Source: Achromobacter spanius (GTDB lineage Bacteria > Pseudomonadota > Gammaproteobacteria > Burkholderiales > Burkholderiaceae_B). From it: a stretch of 64,000 nucleotides of DNA. The stretch lies in the NCBI RefSeq assembly GCF_002812705.1, contig NZ_CP025030.1, positions 4,836,001 to 4,900,000 of the forward strand, in the 5' to 3' direction. Position 1 is the first letter of the stretch, and each line of letters starts with the position of its first letter. Both the position numbers and the translations under genes were made by a program. Below, piece after piece: positions 56,048-64,000 of this stretch. The notes beneath the pieces were generated by a model. The model did not search any database and was not told the DNA's origin. It saw only the letters and a list, made by a program, of their open reading frames with translations.

Positions 56048-57469
56048 GTGACCACCACCCCGACCCTTGAGTCCAGCGCATCGTGGGGCGACTTGCTGCA
56101 GGGCGCCAATGCGCTGCGATCGATCGCCCTGGCGGGTGGCGTGGCCCTGCATGCCATCAACGTGTACATCGTCACCACCATCCTGCCCAGCGTCATCAAG
56201 GACATCGGGGGGCTGGAGTACTACGCGTGGAACACGACCCTGTTCGTGGTGACCTCCATCATCGGGTCGGCACTGTCCGCCAAGCTGATCGAAACGCTGG
56301 GGCCTCGCAACGCCTATCTCTTTGCTGTTGCCGTGTTCAGCGCGGGCGCGATCATCTGTGCGCTGGCGCCCGGCATGCCGGTGCTGTTGGCGGGGCGCAG
56401 CGTACAAGGACTGGGCGGCGGCATACTCTTCGCCTTGAGCTATGCCTTGATCCGGCTGGTATTCGACGCCCCGCTCTGGTCGCGTGCCATGGCACTGGTG
56501 TCGGGCATGTGGGGCGTGGCGACACTATCCGGCCCTGCGATTGGCGGCATTTTTGCGCAAACGGGACACTGGCGGTTGGCATTCTGGGCGCTGCTGCCAG
56601 TAGCGGCCGCGCTGGCCTTGATCGTCGCATTCAAGGTGGGTGGACGGGCGTCGTTGCCGCCCGCGCCGCCCTCTTCCTTGCCGCTGCGCACGTTGGCGCT
56701 GCTGGTGGCGTCGGTGCTGGCCGTTACGCTGGCCAGCCTGTCGACGCAGTGGGGCTGGAACGCGGCGGGCATCGCGGTGGGCCTGGCCATCGCGGCGGCG
56801 GTTGCTCGCGTCGATTCGCGCGCCCGCCACCGCTTGCTGCCCACGGGCGCCTATTCCATCGGCGCGCAGCTCGGCGCCTTGTATGCCGTGATGTGCCTTG
56901 TGGTGGCGGCCATCGCCACAGAGATATTCGTGCCCTACTTTCTTCAGGTGATCCACGGCATGACACCCCTGACCGCCGGCTACATGACGGCCGCGATGGG
57001 CGCGGGCTGGACACTTTCCGCCATGCCCAGCGCCACACGCTCGGGGGCAGCCGCCGACCGCCTGGTGCGCATCAGCCCCGTCGTGATCCTGGCTGCGCTG
57101 ATTGGGTTGTCGGTGATGACGCCTCAAGCATCCATCCTGGCGTCCACCGCCGGGCTCGCCGCCTACATCGTTGCGCTGATGGGCGTGGGTTTCGGTATTG
57201 GCCTTGCCTGGCCGCATCTGCTGACAAAAGTGTTCACGGCCGCACCCAAGGGCGAGGAAACGCTGACGTCGTCGTCGATTACCACCGTGCAGCTTTACGC
57301 GGCCGCGGTCACCGCGGCGCTGGCGGGTGTGGTGGTCAATAGCGCCGGCCTGGCCGACCCGGGTGGCATTGAGGGCGCGCGGCACGCGGCACGCTGGCTC
57401 TTTGCCGCTTTTGCGCTGGCACCCGCGTTGGCGTTGGCGCTGCTGCCCCGAGTGACCCGCGCGGCCTGA
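56048..57469 (+). CDS. MFS transporter (multidrug-type)
   Basis: A 473-residue major-facilitator protein with 12-14 hydrophobic segments. It has the DHA2-like region VYIVTTILPSVIKDIGG and LAGRSVQGLGGGILF. Start codon is GTG. It lies downstream of the TetR gene on the same strand and may be co-transcribed with it. Substrate unknown. Confidence 0.88.
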   Translation: MTTTPTLESSASWGDLLQGANALRSIALAGGVALHAINVYIVTTILPSVIKDIGGLEYYAWNTTLFVVTSIIGSALSAKLIETLGPRNAYLFAVAVFSAGAIICALAPGMPVLLAGRSVQGLGGGILFALSYALIRLVFDAPLWSRAMALVSGMWGVATLSGPAIGGIFAQTGHWRLAFWALLPVAAALALIVAFKVGGRASLPPAPPSSLPLRTLALLVASVLAVTLASLSTQWGWNAAGIAVGLAIAAAVARVDSRARHRLLPTGAYSIGAQLGALYAVMCLVVAAIATEIFVPYFLQVIHGMTPLTAGYMTAAMGAGWTLSAMPSATRSGAAADRLVRISPVVILAALIGLSVMTPQASILASTAGLAAYIVALMGVGFGIGLAWPHLLTKVFTAAPKGEETLTSSSITTVQLYAAAVTAALAGVVVNSAGLADPGGIEGARHAARWLFAAFALAPALALALLPRVTRAA

Positions 57470-57606
57470 CGCGCTCCGCGCGCGTGCGCCGCAGCAGGCA
57501 TTGCCATCAAAATTCGCACTATTCGGACCCGAAATACAGCAAAGGCGGTATAGAACGTCACACGGGTGTTTGCTACGCTCACAGGCACCTGAAGAAGGTG
57601 GCGCCC

Positions 57607-57915
57607 ATGAGCAACAAGATTCGAGTCCTTTGCGTTCAACCGTCGTCCATCACCGCGCGATTCGCCTTCATGGCGATCGCCCTGCGGTGGTCTTTGGGCG
57701 CTACCCCGCGCCCTACTCGGCTGATGATCGGGCCGCATGACCTGGAACCGATCGGATCGGAATCGGCCTTCTGGCGTTTCGCAATGCGGCATGCGCTCTT
57801 CGGTCAGTCATTCCTGGTGACGCGCGGCGGCCACTGGGATGTGGCGGCGTCGGTGGACGGCGACGAAGTCCACGCGTTTGGGCGCAAGTTTGCGCTTAGC
57901 CAATGCCTGTATTAG
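57607..57915 (+). CDS. Hypothetical protein
   Basis: A 102-residue soluble basic protein, no recognised family, with an AAGGTGG site before ATG 57607. No membrane segment. It is convergent with a small leftward gene at 57956. Confidence 0.5.
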   Translation: MSNKIRVLCVQPSSITARFAFMAIALRWSLGATPRPTRLMIGPHDLEPIGSESAFWRFAMRHALFGQSFLVTRGGHWDVAASVDGDEVHAFGRKFALSQCLY

Positions 57916-57955
57916 CCGTTTCTGGATGACGCGGGCCAATGCCCAGTTCACGTAC

Positions 57956-58204
57956 CTAGCCGGGCTTGCGTTGAAAGGTCGCCATTTCCTCGGCCGTCCA
58001 ACGCTGCCGCGCCTCGTCTTGGCAGCACGAGCGAAAAACCAAGGCGCCAACGTCCAGGAATCGGTCCACATCCGCATCCGTCAGTTTGCCCTGCACCTGC
58101 AACAGGCAATCCGCATATGCGGACAACACGCCATCCCAACCATCCAACTGGTCCGGCGCTACGGGCTGAGAAATCATGCGCGCCATCATTTCACTATGGT
58201 CCAT
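57956..58204 (-). CDS. Small hypothetical protein
   Basis: An 82-residue soluble protein with four Met near the start, acidic residues in the middle and a Cys pair (FRSCCQDE). GGGGGGAC lies before ATG 58204. It is 125 bases downstream of the pqiB-like gene on the same strand. Family not recognised. Confidence 0.55.
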   Translation of the reverse strand: MDHSEMMARMISQPVAPDQLDGWDGVLSAYADCLLQVQGKLTDADVDRFLDVGALVFRSCCQDEARQRWTAEEMATFQRKPG

Positions 58205-58329
58205 TCGATGTCCCCCCTGGATACTGCACTGACGCCGCAACGCGACGACCGTACGCCCGCAATACCCAGCAAGTGGCATGCCCAAGCGGCCCCGCAGCGA
58301 TGGCTTTTGTTCTGGAAGACTTCTGGCGC

Positions 58330-59961
58330 CTACTGCCGTGGCGCCGCATCCGGCGCCCTGCCTCTTAACAGCGCGTCGGGATTCGTCTGCAGATAATCGG
58401 ATAGCTCCCGCAGCGAGCGGGCGGCGCGGCCCAGCTCACGCAGGGCGGTATCGGTGCTTAACGGCAAACCCGAATCCGGAGCCAGCAGCGCGCTCAACGC
58501 AACCAACGACCGGTTGGCTTGGCGCAGCATTGCCTGCGCCTCGGGGGCCAACTGCGTATCCAGCCGCTTGACCAGACGTGACGCGCCACGCAGCGCACCC
58601 GCCAATTCCGCGCCGATGGCATCAAACGGCACCTTGTCGACTTTGGTCAGAATGCTATTCAACTGCTGCTGCAACTGATCCAGGTTGTTGGGCACCGTGG
58701 GGATGAACGGCCGGTCTTCCATCTTGAATGTCACCGGCGGCGCATCGGGAAACTCGGCCAGCGCCACATAGAGTTGTCCCGTCAACAGATTGCCGATACG
58801 CAACTGCGCCCGCGTACCGCGCGCCACCATCGCCGTCAGCAGTTTGCCGCTTGGGTGGGCGGTGTCGGCGCCCGAGAATTCCCTGATACGTCGGAATGTC
58901 TGTCCGCCCAGGCGTTCGGGATACACCGTGGCGGAAACTTCCGCAAAGAACTGTTTGGTGGCGTCGTCGAAATCCAGGTTGATCGCGTCGACCTGCCCGA
59001 TGAGCACCCCGTAGGCGTCAATGGGCGCGCCGACCGCCAAGCCGCGCACCGACTGATCAAAACGCATTCGAATACGCAGCGGCACGCCATCTGGCTGGGC
59101 ACGGGCGGCCGCTTCATTGGGAAAAATGGTGTAGGTTGCGCCGTCAGCGGCAGCCTGGGGGCCGTCCTGGTCCAAGGTATCAAAGGCCACGCCGCCGATG
59201 AACACCGACACCAGGGATTGCGACCGCATTTGCAGGCCGCGCGAGTCCACGCTGAAATCCACGCCGCTTGCATTCCAGAAGCGCGTGCTGGGGTTGACGT
59301 AGGCGTCATTGGGCGCGTCGATAAAAACCTGCACGTCCACGCCACCGCCACCCTTGGATAGACCGTAGTTCACCACCTGCCCCACGGGAATGCGGCGGTA
59401 ATAAACGGGCGAGCCGATATCCAGGGAGCCCAGATCCGTCGCGTGCAGCGTGAAACGCTTGCCGGCGCGGTCCTGCGTCACTTCAGGCGGCACTTCCAGG
59501 CCCGTGAATTCGGTTTTCCGTTCGCCCCGCGCGCCCTCTTTGCCCTGGTTACCCACCGGGTCCAGGCCAATGTAGGAGCCGGACAGCAGCGTGCCCAGGC
59601 CGGAGACGCCGCTGAGGGTCAGGCGCGGCCGCACCACCCAAAACACGGTGCCCTCCCGCAGCAGGCTGGCGGCGTCATTGTCAACGCGTATCGTCACCAC
59701 CACGCCGTTGCGTTCTGGATTCAGGCTGACGCGCTCCACCAGCCCAACCGTGACTTCCTTGTACCGGACCTGCGTCTTGTTGGCCTCAAGGCCTTCAGCC
59801 GTCTGGAAGTGGATGGTAGCCGTGGGCCCCGCGTTGAGCCAGGCTTGCACCACCAGCAGCAATCCGCCTATCACGGCAATCACGGGCACCAGCCATATCC
59901 ACGATATGCGGCGCGCCTTGCGCGGCGGAATTGTCGGTGCTGCGGAACCAGACTCGGCCAT
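58330..59961 (-). CDS. pqiB: Intermembrane transport MCE protein PqiB
   Basis: A 543-residue protein with one N-terminal membrane helix (about 19-39) and three MCE domains in the periplasm, then a coiled-coil C terminus. E. coli PqiB has 546 residues and forms a hollow channel that bridges the inner and outer membranes and probably moves lipids. Here pqiA and pqiC are not adjacent: the upstream neighbour is a divergent GNAT gene. The ATG 59961 is chosen over an earlier Met. Confidence 0.9.
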   Translation of the reverse strand: MAESGSAAPTIPPRKARRISWIWLVPVIAVIGGLLLVVQAWLNAGPTATIHFQTAEGLEANKTQVRYKEVTVGLVERVSLNPERNGVVVTIRVDNDAASLLREGTVFWVVRPRLTLSGVSGLGTLLSGSYIGLDPVGNQGKEGARGERKTEFTGLEVPPEVTQDRAGKRFTLHATDLGSLDIGSPVYYRRIPVGQVVNYGLSKGGGGVDVQVFIDAPNDAYVNPSTRFWNASGVDFSVDSRGLQMRSQSLVSVFIGGVAFDTLDQDGPQAAADGATYTIFPNEAAARAQPDGVPLRIRMRFDQSVRGLAVGAPIDAYGVLIGQVDAINLDFDDATKQFFAEVSATVYPERLGGQTFRRIREFSGADTAHPSGKLLTAMVARGTRAQLRIGNLLTGQLYVALAEFPDAPPVTFKMEDRPFIPTVPNNLDQLQQQLNSILTKVDKVPFDAIGAELAGALRGASRLVKRLDTQLAPEAQAMLRQANRSLVALSALLAPDSGLPLSTDTALRELGRAARSLRELSDYLQTNPDALLRGRAPDAAPRQ

Positions 59962-60059
59962 CGAGGATATCTCCTTCGTGTACGCAGCAGACCCAATCGC
60001 CCGCCAGCAAGCGCCTGGAATAGCGGGTAGCATGGCCCTCCTATTTGGAGGAAGTCAAC

Positions 60060-60554
60060 GTGAATATCGCCATCCGCCCCGCGACCCCTACGGACGCGGC
60101 CCAGATCTACGCCTTCATCACTGAACTGGCCGTCTACGAACGCGCCGCGCATGAAGTGATCGCAAGCGCCGACGACGTCGCCCGCACCCTGTTCGCCCCC
60201 GGGGCGCCAGCCAAGGCCTTGATGTGCCTGGTGGACGGCAAACCCATTGGGTATGCCGTCTATTTCTACAGCTATTCCACCTGGCTAGGCAAGAACGGTA
60301 TTTACCTGGAAGACCTGTACATCACGCCCGAGCACCGCGGTATTGGCGCCGGACGCAACCTGTTGCGCCACCTGGCGCAGGAAGCCGTGGCCAACGATTG
60401 CGGCCGACTGGAGTGGAGCGTGCTGGACTGGAACCAGCCGGCCATTGATTTCTATGTATCGATCGGCGCGCGGCCGCTGGATGAATGGGTGCGTTACCGC
60501 CTGACGGACGATGCGCTCAAGCAATTCGCCGAAGGCCGCCGCCAGCCCGCCTAG
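60060..60554 (+). CDS. GNAT-family N-acetyltransferase
   Basis: A 164-residue GNAT protein with LEDLYITPEHRGIGAGRNLLRHL (acetyl-CoA pyrophosphate loop) and WSVLDWNQPAIDFYVSIGA, close to the diamine/spermidine acetyltransferase-like group. Start is a GTG with GGAGGAA ten bases upstream. It overlaps a convergent small gene by four bases. Acceptor unknown. Confidence 0.88.
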   Translation: MNIAIRPATPTDAAQIYAFITELAVYERAAHEVIASADDVARTLFAPGAPAKALMCLVDGKPIGYAVYFYSYSTWLGKNGIYLEDLYITPEHRGIGAGRNLLRHLAQEAVANDCGRLEWSVLDWNQPAIDFYVSIGARPLDEWVRYRLTDDALKQFAEGRRQPA

Positions 60555-60859
60555 AACTCGGGCAAATCAAACAGCGTGTGCAGCGTGGAGCTGGGCGCGG
60601 GCACGGACGCAAGCCGCTCGCGTCCGTCGTCGGTCACCAGCACCCGCACGGGGCGCAGCGCAACGCTGGTGCCGTCCACGCTGATGGCGGTTTCGACATC
60701 CGCCCCGGCCTTGATCGCGTCGATCACCTCGGAGGCCGACGCGGTGCCGGGTTCGGTGACCCAGCCCGGTACGCCGCGCTCGGCCTGGCCCCAGCGCACA
60801 TAGGTGATGTGCCCGCTGACGGGCTCTTTTCGAACGGCGACGATCACGTAAAAAGACAT
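60551..60859 (-). CDS. Conserved hypothetical protein
   Basis: A 102-residue soluble protein starting MSFYVIVAVRKEPVSG, with beta-strand-like segments and no signal peptide. Family unknown. It overlaps the convergent GNAT gene by four bases at its 3' end and lies 69 bases downstream of kdsA on the same strand, possibly co-transcribed. Confidence 0.5.
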   Translation of the reverse strand: MSFYVIVAVRKEPVSGHITYVRWGQAERGVPGWVTEPGTASASEVIDAIKAGADVETAISVDGTSVALRPVRVLVTDDGRERLASVPAPSSTLHTLFDLPEF

Positions 60860-60928
60860 CCAGGCCTCCCTAAAGTCGTGTGGCCAGGATCGTATAGCAA
60901 GTTGCCGGTGATGGCATACCCGCCCGCG

Positions 60929-63226
<2,298 letters not shown>

Positions 63227-63253
63227 TCGCGAGGGTAGGCGCTGATCTGTAAC

Positions 63254-63297
63254 GCCCGGGGACACCGCCCTCGCACGGACAGCGGCGGTCCCCCGGG
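63254..63297. other. Large stem-loop between two convergent genes
   Basis: GCCCGGGG pairs with CCCCGGGC (63254-63261, 63290-63297) and ACCGCC with GGCGGT (63264-63269, 63284-63289), with a two-base bulge. There is no T-run, so it is not a classical terminator, but it lies between converging genes and could block or stabilise both 3' ends. Confidence 0.55.
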
Positions 63298-63303
63298 CAT
63301 ATC

Positions 63304-63888
63304 TCACGCCTTGAGCTGCCTGGCCTCCAGGCCCCACAACGCCGGGTCGCTTGTGGATACGCCCACCGCGCCGTGCTTGATGGCGATGCCGATGTCCGTC
63401 TGATTGCAGACGAACCCCGAGGCAACGATGGGCGGCAGGGCGTTCAAGTCTTGCCTGGCCATATGCGTCAACATGGGCGCGGGCATCAGCTGAACCAGGT
63501 TAGGATCGCTTTGTTCCAGCGCCTTGACGCTGCGCGGCCAAGTCGAGCGGTCGGTCACGAACACCTTTTGCATGGTGACCATGCCCGCCCGGTTGGCGCG
63601 CTGGATGGTGGCCACGCGGGTGGATACCAGGCTGGCCACGCCGATATCGGCCAGGTACTCCACCCCGCCCTTGTCCTGCGACAGGCCCTCGCAACTGTCG
63701 ATATTGACGATGGCGAATTTGCCCGCGCGGTTCAAGGTGGCGATGACGGGCGCCAGCTTGCGCAGTTCGACGTTGGCGACGATACCGATTTCGGCCACGC
63801 TGCCCACGAAGGTGTTGATCTGCTCAAGCCCGTACAGGGTCGCAATGACCGGGTGACGCGCCAGACATGCCCCAAATGACCTATCCAT
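63304..63888 (-). CDS. glpP: GlpP-like glycerol-3-phosphate-responsive antiterminator
   Basis: A 194-residue protein. It matches GlpP: KFAIVNIDSCEGLSQDKGG (65-75), ASLVSTRVATIQRANRAG (about 85-102), VTMQKVFVTDRS (104-115), LPPIVASGFVC and GAVGVSTSDPALW. GlpP of Bacillus binds glycerol 3-phosphate and mRNA and prevents termination in glp transcripts. A GGAAG site precedes ATG 63888, and the gene starts two bases after the stop of an FAD-oxidase gene, so the two are co-transcribed. RNA target not seen in the window. Confidence 0.82.
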   Translation of the reverse strand: MDRSFGACLARHPVIATLYGLEQINTFVGSVAEIGIVANVELRKLAPVIATLNRAGKFAIVNIDSCEGLSQDKGGVEYLADIGVASLVSTRVATIQRANRAGMVTMQKVFVTDRSTWPRSVKALEQSDPNLVQLMPAPMLTHMARQDLNALPPIVASGFVCNQTDIGIAIKHGAVGVSTSDPALWGLEARQLKA

Positions 63889-63890
63889 GG

Positions 63891-64000
63891 TTATCGATCT
63901 TCCTGACCGTAAAAGCGCTGATCGCTCAAACCCAGCTTGCCGGGATTCAGCAGGTTCTGTGGATCCAGCTGGCGCTTGACGGCAAGCATCAGGTTGAACG
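63891..64000 (-). CDS. FAD-linked oxidase, C-terminal end only (runs off the window)
   Basis: The last 35 codons and stop are present, reading FNLMLAVKRQLDPQNLLNPG then KLGLSDQRFYGQEDR. The KRQLDPQNLLNPGK tail is typical of the GlcD/D-lactate-dehydrogenase type flavoprotein C terminus. It is immediately followed by the glpP-like gene with a two-base gap, so it heads or belongs to that operon. Substrate cannot be told from the tail. Confidence 0.75.
   Translation of the reverse strand, partial: FNLMLAVKRQLDPQNLLNPGKLGLSDQRFYGQEDR

Overview
The window is high-GC DNA with dense, mostly well-known bacterial genes. Gene content and order (isc operon, tig-clpP-clpX-lon, uvrB next to a tyrosine/aspartate aminotransferase and lexA, Bug-type solute receptors, many LysR/TetR regulators, a recJ-prfB-lysS block) point to a chromosome of the Burkholderiales, family Alcaligenaceae (Achromobacter/Bordetella type). 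This is inferred from recognised protein families, not from a database search. No tRNA, rRNA, CRISPR array, insertion sequence or prophage was seen.

Layout. 1-4915: start of a leftward exported-protein gene with a Fur-box-like site, a CpxR/CpxA-like two-component system, and a convergent TonB-dependent receptor of the CirA type. 4916-7753: TatD-family DNase and the lipoprotein-release genes lolD and lolC. 7884-14599: RpfE-like protein, recJ, a composite palindromic repeat, prfB with its programmed frameshift, an SDR oxidoreductase, lysS and a small membrane protein. 14586-23118: an eight-gene leftward operon (livGHM-type permease and ATPase, solute receptor, second ATPase, acyl-CoA ligase, thiolase, TetR regulator), which looks like uptake, CoA activation and beta-oxidation of an unidentified carboxylate. 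A TetR-type palindrome lies in its promoter region, shared with a divergent crotonase-family gene. 24201-28290: a Bug receptor / CoA-transferase / crotonase operon with a divergent LysR regulator.

28299-29189 encodes an unusual protein with two methylglyoxal-synthase-like domains. 29318-34854 is the complete Fe-S assembly operon iscRSUA-hscBA-fdx-iscX with two IscR-type operators upstream. 35048-40024: low-molecular-weight phosphatase, uvrB (with an in-frame 12-bp repeat), aromatic/aspartate aminotransferase and lexA with a near-perfect SOS box. 40141-46166: proteostasis cluster tig-clpP-clpX-lon; lon has its own sigma-32-like promoter and a leader that can fold in two mutually exclusive ways. 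46331-52593: M48 protease, UPF0114-type membrane protein, two cold-shock genes, DUF924 protein, several small hypothetical genes and a DSD1/D-threonine-aldolase-like enzyme. 52715-57469: LysR, RidA, and an MFS exporter / TetR pair with twin operators, then a second MFS exporter. 57607-64000: small hypotheticals, an orphan PqiB-type MCE protein, GNAT, kdsA, a DUF1444-like protein, a GlpP-like antiterminator and the end of an FAD-linked oxidase gene.

Most of the window is housekeeping. The items most worth following up are the double methylglyoxal-synthase protein, the lon leader RNA, the GlpP-like protein beside an FAD oxidase in a Gram-negative, the composite palindromic repeat downstream of recJ, and the two TetR operator arrangements. 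Start codons were chosen from ribosome-binding-site spacing and family alignment from memory.
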